Source: Rhytidiadelphus loreus
Lineage: Eukaryota; Streptophyta; Bryopsida; Hypnales; Hylocomiaceae
Assembly (NCBI GenBank): GCA_947034895.1
Contig: OX344765.1
Coordinates: 12,157,001-12,221,000 of the forward strand
Length of the DNA: 64,000 bases
Direction: 5' to 3'
The notes under the pieces were generated by a model. That model saw nothing but the letters and a program-made list of their open reading frames with translations. It searched no databases and was not told where the DNA came from. The translations under genes and the position numbers were made by a program. Below are positions 1 to 12,099 of this stretch, one piece after another. Position 1 is the stretch's first letter. The number at the start of each line of letters is the position of its first letter.

Positions 1-651
1 CCAACATTCTAAATTCTTGCTCTTTTGTGATTTGTAATTCACAAAAAGGTTAGCTTCATTGAATCACAAAAAATAGATGCCAAATAGTTAATGTTCTCAA
101 TATGATAGAGAGCTTGATTTTGTTCACATACCATTCCAAATTATAAGAGTAGAAACCTATTTTTTTGTTTGCATAATATTTCAAAATATGATCCAATAGA
201 GAAAAGTTTAGATCAAAGATATTCTTACTAAAAAAAATCTTTTTGATCTCCTCACATAGATTTGTTACAGACACATACAAAAATGGTTCTAAACTTTAAT
301 GCTTAACTAAAGAATGTCTTAGTACCACTTAGTTTTAATTAATATATATTACATAATCTTTTGAGCGTATAGTCTAGACTTGCATATCCTTCTTTTCTAA
401 TAGTACCTTGACTACCTTCTACTTCAATCATTTATATATGGAATAATAATCTAATAAAAGAAGTACTCTCAATATATGTAAATCACAATAAAAAAAACAT
501 TCATCCCAAAAAGTATACATCATGTTTTAATGACACATCCTCATTTGCATAATATCTATTGTTGTTGTATGAAACAAAGTATTGACAACTAATACTTGGA
601 GATGCTCATAAGAACAAGGGAATCAAGTAATAGTACCCACCAATAGCTAAA
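1..651. other. AT-rich sequence downstream of SAP18, no gene seen
   Basis: This stretch holds the presumed SAP18 3' UTR and terminator side (the gene reads leftward) and then AT-rich sequence. Frames are short and without recognisable motifs. No transposon ends were recognised. Confidence 0.5.
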
Positions 652-3600
652 TCAATTGAGAATAGCAACATCAAGAAAGTCTCCAGTCTGCAAACCAATG
701 GTAAGGTGATGTTATTACTATGGGGTTTTTTTCACTTTTTATGAAGTGCCAAAATGGTGATGTAAAATATTATAGCGGTGCTCCAAATTTCAACATTCAT
801 CTATATATTGTAGATAGAAATATCACATTAACACATATTCCATGTCCATAATTTTGTTTCCATCCTGATTTCATCCAACATTTTTTTTTAAATTTGAAGT
901 TATCTACAGTAGTGAAAACTTCATGGTTTGTTGTCATTTTTTAGCCCATTTTTTTTTGCATAATGCCAAAAAAAATGGTTATTACCATGCAATTTCACCT
1001 TGAAGTTTGGTGCCTTGAAGATTTGAATGCTTGTCACTTGAGTGAGTTGAGTCAATTAATTTGAATAAATTACCCCTACAAAAGGTTAAAATAGCTACCT
1101 GGAATTGAAGCTCTGCGAGACTACGAAAGTCATCACCTCGCCTGGAAGGTGTGGAGTGTGTCATGCCTACCTATCAACTCAAGAATTGTCCAATGGTTAG
1201 GAGGTGCCACAAACATGATTTTTCAAAGTGGACAACCAATCAACCATTGCCATGATAAAACATAAATATTATTACACTCATTTTATTAGGAAGAAGGTAG
1301 GAACAAACATTCATTTTTATATTATCATCAAGGCTTTTTTTTCATTTTTTTATGAAGTGCCAAAGCAGTAATATAAAATGTTATAGCAGTGCTTCAAAAT
1401 TTCAACATTCATCCACATAGTGGATAGAAAATATCTTATCAGTATATATTCATAATTTTATTTTCATCCATAATTTGGCGATTTTATCCAATTTTTTTTT
1501 TAATTTGAATTTTTTTAAGCATAGTTTGTTGTCATTTTTTAGCCAAACTATTTTTTCTTTCTGATGCAATTTGGCACTAAAAGCCCTAATTATCATATTG
1601 TTCTTGACAATGAATGGAGACTTACAATGCGGATCACATTGCGACCATGGCGGTCAGGATAGACAAAAGCAAATGACAACCGTGCATCTCTCTTTCTTGC
1701 TGCAGGAGCCACCTCTTTCACCTAATGTAAGCAACAATGTTACAAAGCATCATTAAATATGACACTTACTACCAAGCATAGACTCCCTATGAGATTCTAC
1801 AAATTCCCCCCTACATGCCCAAGGCCTTTTTTTGAGCTTCTTGGAATTTGCTTTAAATTGAACAAAAAATCAACATTTTGATAAGTTTTATCAACTTTTT
1901 GGAAATCGTAACCATACAAATTCAAAGTGGATATGTTAGAGATCACATGGGAAAAAATACACAACAATATCACTTATGGATTAAAAGATCATATTATCTG
2001 ATCATGAGGGTGTACATAAAAACTATGAAAGTGGTTTGAAGACTTTCAATCCTCTTTTCACATGCCAAACCTAAAAAATTGGTCATCAAAAAAATATGAG
2101 TTAAAAGGGTATAAGTAACATGCATAACCCCAATCAATTTACAACTTCTCAAAATCTACTCTACAATTTTTTTAAATGAATTTCTAATGTGATTTTCCTC
2201 GAAGATCTAGTGTATTTCAAGCTCGTTTCCAAGAGCCCTCAACACTAGAAAATCAAGATTTGCAATGGACACCCACGTACAAAATCTTTAATAGAAAATT
2301 CATAATCATTCATTTTCAAAATCAAAATTTTGATGCTAAAACTAGACTTCATAAAGAATTTAAAAAATATATGAACTACTAAAAATTGTGATTTGGTAAG
2401 GTTTTATTTAACTTCAAAGTTTTGTTGACACCAAAATTTGGTGCTTTGGGCATTTAGGGATTAAAGGATGAAATTTTATAATGAAAAAAACATCACCAAA
2501 GAAGATTTAGGAATTTTCCTAATTGTAATGTCTCAATTGCAAAATTAAAGGTCTCAATTTAACACCATTGTCATACCACTGTAATATGTTTTATGAAGAA
2601 AATGCACCACTTTCATTCCATTATTTTCTATTACTTTCAAACAAACAACAATATTTAACACAAAACCATAATTTTAAGAAATTGGTTTTAAATGATAAGT
2701 AGAAATTAAAAACAATAGAGCCAAATATGAAGATCATTACCAAATCGGTTAGTTCCCTCAAAGTAGCATCTCGCCATGTGTAGATTTGAACCTCGTCCTT
2801 TGGTTCTTTACCCCGAATGCTAAAATCTTCAACATTGTGATGGGTACCATTCTACTTGACATCAAACAAGCCCCGCATACCAATTATCTCAAAGTTAATA
2901 TACAATAAAGATGGAATAGTAGTGGACTACAACAGAAAAGCAAAACCTTGAGCTATTGAATTTGGAATAAGTTTGATACCTTGGTGAAGACTCGTAAGAG
3001 CAAAGGGCATGTCTGCAATCCATCATACACATTTGCATACAAACAATTACATAGTCATTATGTGTCCAAAAATGCAAAGACAAACTAATGACATTCATAC
3101 AAACCTTCATTCTATTACTTGCTACACATCATTTTCAATAAATGTTGTAAGACTTATGAGACATTGCTCACTCAAAGTATCTATTGGTAAATATCCTAAC
3201 TTGCATATTGCAAAAAAATAAGGAATATTATCATCATCTCTTAAGATTTAACGCCTTTTTTTTTGGAAGTTATCTAAATCTAATATATTCTATGACAAAA
3301 ATCAATATTTGATCCACCAAAGTTGATCAATGGTAGTAGTAGCTACAACTTTTTGATCTTGAAGAATTCAACTTTCAATTGACATTCATGATTATAAAAT
3401 ATGATTCCAATATTTTTCAATAATGCAAAAAGTTAGCAATAAAGGCACACTATAAAATAGTAGTAATGGCATATTTGAAAGACCCCATTTATTATCAAAG
3501 GGCTAAAAACTATCTTTCAGAAGGTGATTCAAAAGAGTGTCTTCAAATGCTTCTCTTAAAGTCCTACAAAACATCAAGAAAATATGTTGACAAAACACAT

Positions 3601-4091
3601 GTGATAGTTTGAAATGCTTCATGTCGTCTAAGTTTATCCAAGAAAACTACCTAATAGATAAGAAGACGTGACCTTACAATTGCTTTCTTAGCCTTGCTCT
3701 TACTTATCAATTGTGTACAGTTGATGATACCTTCAATCAAGAAGATCTTCAAAAATGGTGAGTAGAGATTTTTACATTGAGAACCAAATTTCTTTTACCA
3801 CAAACTCACACCATGCTCTACTCAATTTGTAGGCAATATTACACAATAGCTTTTATTGTTTACAAACACATATAGAAGACAATTCACAAAAGCTTGATCT
3901 ATGGCCAATTCAACTTGCATTCCTAACTTGTTAATGAATGGTGTAGATAATTCAACAATTCTAACCTTTTCTCGGTCTACCACTAGAGGATTGCGGGGCG
4001 GGCCTGGTGGTCCTCTTGGAGCGGCCATAATGTTTCGAGCAGGACCTCGTGGTTGCACATCTAGAGGCAGTGATGTTACTTGCGTAGCCAT
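652..4091 (-). CDS. SAP18: SAP18-like protein, six exons (Sin3/ASAP complex subunit)
   Basis: Predicted 157 aa, joined from 4091-3966, 3012-2980, 2851-2741, 1721-1626, 1170-1099 and 687-652; every junction is AG/GT and all introns are phase 0. Seen: VDREK then TCPLLLRVFTK (a 33-nt exon 2), then RGKEPKDEVQIYTWRDATL, then VKEVAPAARKRDARLSFAFV, and the C-terminus GDFLDVAILN. These follow plant SAP18 collinearly. Family knowledge: SAP18 has a ubiquitin-like fold and works in the nucleus with Acinus and RNPS1/SR45 (ASAP/PSAP complexes at spliced mRNA) and with Sin3-HDAC co-repressors. The first 35 residues are Pro/Arg/Gly-rich, as is usual for the variable plant N-terminus. I chose the ATG at 4091 for its purine/G context; an in-frame ATG at 4112 would add seven residues. 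Length is close to the usual plant length of about 150 aa. Exon 1 is GC-rich against an AT-rich setting. No break is visible, so I call it intact. Confidence 0.93.
721..1568. repeat. Direct repeat pair in SAP18 introns 4 and 5
   Basis: About 240 bp at 721-965 (intron 5) is repeated at 1327-1568 (intron 4) in the same orientation. Shared blocks include TATGAAGTGCCAAA, TTTCAACATTCATC and TTTGTTGTCATTTTTTAGCC in the same order. Exon 5 lies between the copies. The copies are clearly diverged. Either a duplicated intron segment or two insertions of one short element would explain them. Confidence 0.7.
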
Positions 4092-4634
4092 GCCCACAAC
4101 CTTCAACAACACTAGACAAAAAAAATCACAACAAGCACAATTGAATCCACAAAAATAAATAAAATAATGTGAGTGATAGCAACGTAATTCCTATAGAAGC
4201 TTCATTCATCATTCACTAAAAAAACAAATGTTTTTCAATCTAAAAGTGGTTTGGATGAAGTATCTTGCCATATATAATTTTGTAAAATAGATGCATTATA
4301 TACTTGATATTTAGTGTTTAGATTAAATTGTCCCCATGTTGCTCATTTTTCCGATCCCCTCCAAAATGTTCAAGCACATTTTAAAAAACACTCAAGTATT
4401 CAAGATTCAACAATGTGTGACATAATTCATACTTTCATTCAATAAAAAAAAGGGATTGAGTAGTAATGTCAAGCTTATTCACTTGCTATCACTAACATCC
4501 TAGTTCTAATGCCATTCATTATTTTTGGTACTAATCTTATATCCATGTTTGCTAAACCACTAACAATGGTATCATTATTGGCATAAGATATAGTAAATTT
4601 GACCTAGTGTAAGTTGAAATACAAACAAATTTCT

Positions 4635-4691
4635 AACTTTGAATATGGACGGTTAGAGTCAAATTTACCCTAACCGTCCATATTCAAAGTT
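4635..4691. repeat. Perfect 22-bp inverted repeat upstream of SAP18
   Basis: The left arm 4635-4656 (starting AACTTTGAATATGGACGG) and right arm 4670-4691 are exact reverse complements around a 13-nt spacer. It lies about 550 bp upstream of the SAP18 start, on the promoter side. It could be a small foldback element or a cruciform/hairpin. Nothing shows that it is transcribed. Confidence 0.85.
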
Positions 4692-5009
4692 TATCCTCAC
4701 CAAACAATTTCTTGAAAAAAATAAAAACATAGATGAATACAAATAAAGTCATCGGATTGATTATGAGTCCATTGAAATTCAATGCACAACAATACCAATA
4801 TAGTAGTAGTTATGGTGGATACATATGCCAAGAAAACTAATAAAGATTTGGATATAGTTTTTAGATTTAGACAATTATATTTTCTTATTTACTATTGTAT
4901 ATCCAAAAATAAAATATTTACATGTAAAGCATCAAATATATTTACACAAACAAGTCTTCACTCTTCACTCTTGCATAAAAATTGTTATAAGTAGTTTACC
5001 TCATTTTTA

Positions 5010-5735
5010 GGTAGGTATTTGTAGCTCTTTCCAAAGGTAAAGCTTTGTTTTCAACATTTTAAGAAAAGAACACACAAGTCTCTTAATTTGTGTGTTTTAA
5101 TCAATATATTGAAAAATGAGTTGCAATAACATGAAAAAATAATCAACAAAAGGATTGTATTCACTAAAAAAAATTATAAAATGGAAGGTGGTACATGATG
5201 AAAAAATAACCTAAATTGCTAATGACTTTTATAGAAAGTTGAGAATTATCAATCTCAATGGAGAATATTCTAATAAACAATAAATATCCATTTTATTGCT
5301 TCTTCTTTTTTGCATTTTATTGCTTTTATTTGGAAATTGACTTCAAAAATCAAACTTATATGTTTTTGTTACCTTTGTTGCCTGCAAAATAAAACTCTTC
5401 ATAATTTTCATCTCATTATTCCAAATAGAATAGTTCAAATGTTTTGTATAGGTATCAATCTATACAATCAAATAAAACTAATTAATTAGTTTTTAGACTG
5501 GGTTTTTAGAATGTGTTTTTTGTTGCCTACTTTGACTTTGAAATAAAATATAAATTATAAATTTTGCAATATTTTTGGAATGATGTGAAACAAAACTTTG
5601 CATGTAGATTAAAATGATGAGCATCCATTCTAAAGGTTTTATGCAAAAATTCCAAATTATAAAGTCAATAGAGGCTGCCCAAGTTTTCAAAAATTCCAAA
5701 GTGGGTTCTTTAGTCATTTAAGAGTTAAGCTAGAA
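5010..5735 (+). repeat. Dispersed repeat R3, copy 1
   Basis: About 720 bp that recurs in the same orientation at 47540-48265. Collinear blocks include TAGCTCTTYCCAAAGGT, GGTATCAATCTATA, GGAATGATGTGAAACAAA and AAATTCCAAATTATAAAG. No coding capacity is seen. It ends near a short GAGTTAA motif, as other repeats of this window do. Confidence 0.7.
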
Positions 5736-6979
5736 TTAATTGAAAAATGTTGCCATTACTTATTTATAAACTATATGTACCATACATTCCTAGGAACTTG
5801 GGCAATTTTTTTCATAATAATTAATTAAAGTAGAAAAAATAGTTATGCAATCCAAAAAATAATATATTAAAATTGGATAGTTTTCAAATATAATTAAAAT
5901 TAGTTAGGCATTCATCCAAGTTGTTCTTATAGTTTTTGGACGGTTGCTATTACTTTCATCTAAAGCGAAAGCATTTACCTTAAGCCCTTGTCTTCACCTC
6001 AAAACCCTAAATTCACTACCTTGTGTATTAGGATTTGTTACATATGAGAGATTTGTTTTGTTTGTGAGAGATTGTACTTCAAAATGGTCAAAATGGTGAG
6101 GTAGAAAACTTTGAAATGTATTTCTATAGTTATTGTCAAAGAAGAGATGCAAGATTGTGTGGAATGAGTTGAATTTCTATGAATTAGGCAATCTTTCTAT
6201 AAATATAAATTTAGAGGGGAGGAAAACTAAGTTAGTAATTTCCAAAAATTTAGCCACCCTTTTAATTATTTATTTTATGACCAAGCTACAAGAAAGCTAT
6301 AGTAGTCCTTAACCCCTAAATACTCAATCAACCATTTTATGGTCAAAGTCAAATACTCCAAGCATTTTGGGTAAGTTCATATAATATCAAATTTTTTATG
6401 ATATTTGAATTCTTTTTTGAAAATAAGAGAATGTACTAGCTTTTAAGAAATATTATTTTTTTTTCAATTGGTATTGGGAAGAAAAAGTTATGCCGTATTT
6501 GCACAAAATGTTTGAGATTTAGCCCCCCTCCAAAAAATTAAAAAAAAAAAAATTAAATTTCTTGTTTCATAGAATATTTTTATGTCCATATGAAAACCTT
6601 TTATTTCATTGCATTTGGATTAGTGATGTGAAAGTTATAAAGAGTTTTGTATTATAGGCAATAAGGACATCTTGTTGAAAAAATAGTATATAGGATTTGT
6701 TTCTAAACTCAATTTTCACAATTATTTTCTTAAAACAAAAAGTTTGTAGGGTGTAGGTTACATATTTAAACAATCTCAACACTAATAACCAAATGTTTCA
6801 ATTCCATTTTAGAACTATTAAGGATTTAATATTTTGTTTCATCTTGTATCTATTATTAATTTTTATAAAAAAATAATATATTTTTATTTTTATTAATGTT
6901 GTTTAAAAACTTTCTAGATTTTGAATTCAAATCTAAAATATAAAGATTTAATCCTTAAATTTTTTTGTGGTGCTAATTT

Positions 6980-8470
6980 TTTAGGTAACCTGTAAAGCCC
7001 CAAGAGTGAGGGACTCTTAAAGGTTGTAGGTACCAATGATCTCTATATTTTGCAAGATTTTTTGAAACTTTTTTTTGAAATAGAAAAATTGATTAGCTTT
7101 CTAGGGATATTTTTTAAATTTCAATCGGTACCTAGAAGCAAAAGTTATGCTACAATAAGCCCAAAATATTCACAAAAACTTGGCATAATTTTAATCCTTT
7201 TAAATTTCTTATAGATTATGTTTCTGTCTATGTAAAAAGATTTGATTCATTCCATTTGGATAAGTGATGTGAAAGTTATGAAGCTTCTTGTTTTACAAGC
7301 AATCTTAGCAAATTCTTGAAGAAATAATGTTGGATCTGTAACTTAACTCAATTTTAATTTTTTTTAAGAAGTTGTATATGGTTTAATCTGTTGTCTAGAA
7401 GAATCTCACCATTGAAATTAGTGTGTTTCAACACTATCTTAGAGCTATCAACAATTTAGTTTTTCCTTCTATTTTATACTTGTTTTGTCTTGACAATTTT
7501 TTAAGGAATGAAAATCATGGGAAGAAGGTGGGTTTCTTTTCCTAAACTCTCATTCCAATTCTCCAACATAAAGAAAATTTAATTTACAACCCTGGGGAGA
7601 TCACTTAGAGTGTCCATTTAGAAACTACATGCGTTAAGATTTTAGCCCCCCTCTCTCATATCCTAAAATTTAAATAAAAAGAAAAGAAAAGAAATTTAGT
7701 ATATTTTCCTACTTTGGAAGTTTATATTTTGAATTATTGATAATTTTATTTGTTAATTATAATTAGTTAAAAAAATATACTATAGAGCTGAAAATAACTT
7801 TCACACCCCTATTTTATATAGAAAAAAATTGTCTAAAACATGAATAAAAAATTCTTGAAAATAACTTTCTATTGAAAAGTTCATTTATCTTGAATATTAA
7901 TGCAAAATGTATTCTCTATAAATATTTGAGTTGAAAAACATGCTATTTTAGTTCATTTTTCAATCTATTCTACAAGTCATGTCACATATTATTTGAATTG
8001 GAAATTTTTGGCAATAGAAACCTACAATCGTTATTAAACAAAGCTCAAAATTGTAGGTTGAAATTATAGTTTATTAAAAAGAAAATAGGGGGTCAAAAAA
8101 TCACTTGAACACACATGATTACTTATAGATACACTAAGTGATCTCCGTGGGTTTACAATTTGTAGTACAAAAAGTTTAAGTTAAGAGGATATAAATCCTT
8201 ACAATCTAGTCAAGCTAGGGGCAAAAAAACTCATTTTCTTCACTTTAAATACTTATGTCTTGTGATCAATATGGTCAAAGTTTCTAAAAATTTCTCCCAA
8301 ACATTTATAAACTAGTTAAGTGCACGATCCTACGGTTGAGTATGCAAAAAAAAAACATTAAAATTTTTTATTGTTTGTATTGAAAATGGTAGTTTTGTTC
8401 AATTTTTGACCCAAAAAAATGGTCTTGGAACTTCAAGGGGTAAGAAGGTTCAAAGTTTGAAAACCTAGCA
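6980..8470 (+). repeat. Dispersed repeat R1, copy interrupted by a MITE
   Basis: Collinear with 46540-47470. Shared blocks are TGATTAGCTTTCTA, AAAGTTATKCTACAATAAGCC, GATTTGATTCATT, AAGCTTCTTGTTTTACA, CAATCTCACCAT, TTTGATCAATATGGT-like sequence and TTTGTATTGAAAATGGTAG. The copy is split by the 562-bp element at 7590-8151. R1 has no open frame and looks like an old non-autonomous element. A partial related copy lies just upstream at about 6380-6960. Confidence 0.7.
7590..8151. mobile_element. hAT-like MITE copy 1, with 7-bp target-site duplication
   Basis: The ends are inverted: left CCCTGGGGAGATCACTTAG and right CTAAGTGATCTCCGTGGG. The element is flanked by TTTACAA at 7583-7589 and 8152-8158 (7 of 8 bp match if extended by one base). 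It sits inside repeat R1, whose related copy near 47160-47200 lacks the insertion. A 7-8 bp duplication fits the hAT superfamily. There is no transposase, so it is non-autonomous. A second copy lies at 38641-39199. Confidence 0.85.
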
Positions 8471-8924
8471 TGGTAAGGTACAAAAAACTGTACTTTTTAC
8501 TTTGAACGTGTATACTTTACAATCTATATCATAAAATAATTTGCAACTTTTTCTGCGCATTTTCTTACAAGTCTAATGCAAGAACCTACAATTGGATATG
8601 CAAAAAGTTTTTTTTTTCTCATAGTATCTCTTTGCACTAGAGAAATAGCAGTTTGCGTGTTTTTTGATAAAAACATAGACTCAAACCTTATGGGAAATGC
8701 TAATATTTGTGTGTTTCATGTATCTTGAAGCTTTGTTAAGATCATTGTACATATGACTACCATGTACAGAAAAAATGTGAACACATTGCTCTTGCATGCC
8801 ACCCCCGACTCAAAAGATTCACGATTGTGGTTTTGCTTAAAAGAAATTCAATCTCCCTTCCCATGCTATTGAGTTGAGTGGTACAAAAAAATTATTTTGA
8901 TTGACTCCCCATTATCGATCTCAA

Positions 8925-8969
8925 ATATGATACTTATGGTATATAATACATGATATACATATTGGTATA

Positions 8970-9000
<31 letters not shown>

Positions 9001-9110
9001 AAATTTAAAAATAAATAAATATATTATATGGTATATAAAATATATAGATATATATTATATGGTATATAAATACATATGAATATATGGTATATGGTATACA
9101 AATGTGGGTG
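8925..9110. repeat. AT-rich microsatellite block, (AAAT)n and TATATGGTATATAA-type
   Basis: Contains an uninterrupted (AAAT)n tract at about 8974-9004, then several imperfect TATATGGTATATAA-like units. A weaker block of the same type lies near 24395-24485, also beside repeat-derived sequence. Confidence 0.8.
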
Positions 9111-9119
9111 GAATACGAT

Positions 9120-12090
9120 GCTAATATCCCATATAGTCATTGTAGTGACAACAATTTTTCAAAAAAATATGAGTATAGAGTGTGGTACAAAATGAATTTC
9201 ACAAGCACATTGTGATTGCCAATTACTTAATTGGCAAATTGTGGTAGTTATGTCACATAACTATGTTATTATTGTCCCTTCATGCTAAATATTTAATAAA
9301 AGTTGAAAAAACAAATTTGATATATGCTAAAATAAAAACATTCTTTCAAAATTTGTATTTTCTCCATACAATTTATAAATAAATAAAAATGAAATCCTTA
9401 ACATTTTGGCATCTATTTAGGAAATAATTTTTTGTTGAAACTAATAGCTAGGTACAATAGTCCATGTTTTGTGAAGGAAAGTGCTTTGTCCTTCAACCAT
9501 TATATTTTGTGGAAAAAACTATGGATGAGCATGAAAAAAAATGTTTATTTATTTTGGGATTCCCAAATCCATTTTTAAATTGCATTGATGATCCTTACTT
9601 TCAATAGGAATACGATAGACTTCAATTATTTTTATAAGAAGAAAACAATTTTTAATCCAAAGTTATTATTGGCAAAATGTATTGAAACTAAGTTGGCATC
9701 ATTTAAAAAAGACACTTTTTCTAGTCTCATTCCCTTAAAAGGTGAAATGATCCAAAAAAAGTTTGATGAAGTTAATAGTGATCTCAAGAGAAATACAATC
9801 CAAGTGGTTTTGTAATTTTCCAACATTCTAGTAATACTTTACAAATTTTCATTTTCAAAGTTGAAAATACATAGTAGCCTATAAACACTACCGTAGAATC
9901 ACCTTGAATGGACACCCTTGAAGCACGAAATGTCTCACCTTTCATTGGTTGCTTCTAAAAAAATTATGGTTTAGTCTTGAAAGTGTTCATTTAAGGCCAT
10001 TTTTTTAGGTGTTGCTACCTTACATGGCACCATGATGTTCAAAGACTTTAAACCTTACACCATTACATTGCACCTACTTACATTAATGTCATCTCAAACT
10101 AAGAGAAAAATTGTCACTTAAAATTAGAAAAATTAGAAAAATAGAGAAAGAAAGATCAATAGAAATTTTCAACCCATCTTCAAAAGAGTATAGATTTTTG
10201 AAAAGTCTTCAAGTCAATTGATTTTTTTCATTGAATTGTTTTAAAATTATAGAATGAGACAATGAAAGACTCCTTGAAACTTTTCAAATGTATTCTACAA
10301 AGAAGAAGATAAGGCCCCTATTCATGAGAGATATAACAAAAGCTATACCTCAATATATTGGTTGGTAGGCAAAAATCTAGTGAATTTTGTCTAATGAATA
10401 GACAATATTTAATCTTGAACCATTTTTTTGCCTAATATTTATAGAAAATTTGAAATATTCTAAAAGAAAATTACGTAAGGTCCATATATTGAAGACATAA
10501 GGTAGCTAATTACTAAGATTGACATTTTATACCAAATATGTAATTAAAGATAGAAAAGCAAATTTTGTTAGATGCTAAAAATAGGAATATTTCCTAGAAA
10601 TTTGTATCTTTTCTAAATTTAAAAAAAAATGGCATCTATTTTTAGAATTATTTTTTACAAGAACATGATAGTTGATATGATAGTATAGTTAACAAACCTT
10701 CAAGTAAGGGATCTTACAATCTAATAATTTTAAATTTTGGACTCACAAGATAGAAAAGATTATATTTTGAAGCAATTTTTTCCTAAGCTCTTTATAAAAA
10801 AACAAAAAACAAAATGATGTATAATGTACTTTGAGCCTTTATTATAGAAGCAAAGGCAAAGCGTATATTAGGTCAAGTAAATTGAAGATATTCAACCTTT
10901 CATCTACAATAGCTTTTGTAAGTACTCAAATACTTCAACTAATTGAAAAAATAGATTTTTCCAACAGTTTTGGACATTAAAGTACAAATAACACAATTGT
11001 ATAAAACAATTTTTTCAAAACTTTCAAAACACTTTTTTGATTTTTTTATAATTCAATAAAACTTATCAATTAAATAAAACTTTTAATACAAGTAAACTTT
11101 TTTCAAGATTTTTTCATAAGTAGAATGAAAATACTTTTTAGAACTTTTTGGTAAGAATTTTGCAAATTTTTAAATTTTAGTGAGTAAAACATTACTAAAA
11201 CATCACTAAAACATCACTAAAACATTTTAGTGAGTAAAACATTTATTGACCTAAAATATGACTCCAAAATTTTACATTTCTTATAATTCACTCCAAAAAT
11301 CTCCAAAAAATCATGAAAATAAATATATAAATATTTTATACACTTTTCAAATTTTTCACAATTTTTGGAGATTTTTGGAGTGAATTATAATAAAAATAAA
11401 AATTTGAGAATTATATTTTAGTTTGCAATATTTTACACAATAAAATTTGTAAACTTGTAGAATTCTTACAAAAATTCTAAAAATAATTCTTATTCCACTT
11501 GCTCAAAATTCTTGAAAAAAGAAATTTACTAATAAGTAGTAGAAAAATTAAAAAGTGTTCTAAATATTTTGAAGATTTATTTTAAGCAAGTATCTTTCTT
11601 GAATCACAACATATCTAACTTGTGTTGTGAATTTCTAATTCCTCAATTAGCTATGGTAATTTCTACAAGTGTACAAATCATTTTGAGAGTCAATGTAGTT
11701 CATGACAGCCAATTCAATAAATTCATCACATTATCCACAATATGACATATTGTAAAGTATATTATAAATAATACTTAAATTTTTACCAATTAAAAACCTA
11801 TAATTATTGAAGGCAATTACAAAGGGCAATTAGAACCTATCTATCAACATTACTATGTATTTGATATATGCTCATTAACAATAGAAACTTAGTTTTGATT
11901 CATTGATAGAAATTTGATATCATACTCTATTTTATTTAATCTTACTAGTTTGATTACAAATGGAATACAGAAAACATTCAATATCTTTGGAGAAATCAAA
12001 ACTTGGATAGACATTTGGATTTACAAGATTGCAACTACTTTTATGGAATATATTTCACTATCGTTTCCTAAGCAACTAAACCTCTAAAGG
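9120..12090. other. Gene-free AT-rich stretch
   Basis: No supported gene. A short open frame at 9585-9815 encodes a Lys-rich stretch without a recognisable domain. The region includes an ACTAAAACATC tandem (about 11190-11225) and the foldback at 11281-11390. Confidence 0.5.
11281..11390. repeat. Foldback with about 29-bp perfect arms
   Basis: The left arm at 11281-11309 (TTATAATTCACTCCAAAAAT...) and the right arm ending at 11390 are reverse complements with one extra A. The spacer is about 50 bp. Complementarity continues weakly outward for another 10-15 bp. It resembles a short foldback element. Confidence 0.8.
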
Positions 12091-12099
12091 ACTAGCTTG

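Noticed and set aside
9585..9815. Possible hAT transposase fragment
   Set aside because: Lys-rich 76-codon frame with only a vague resemblance to the segment before the DDE domain. No catalytic motif or BED finger is visible nearby.
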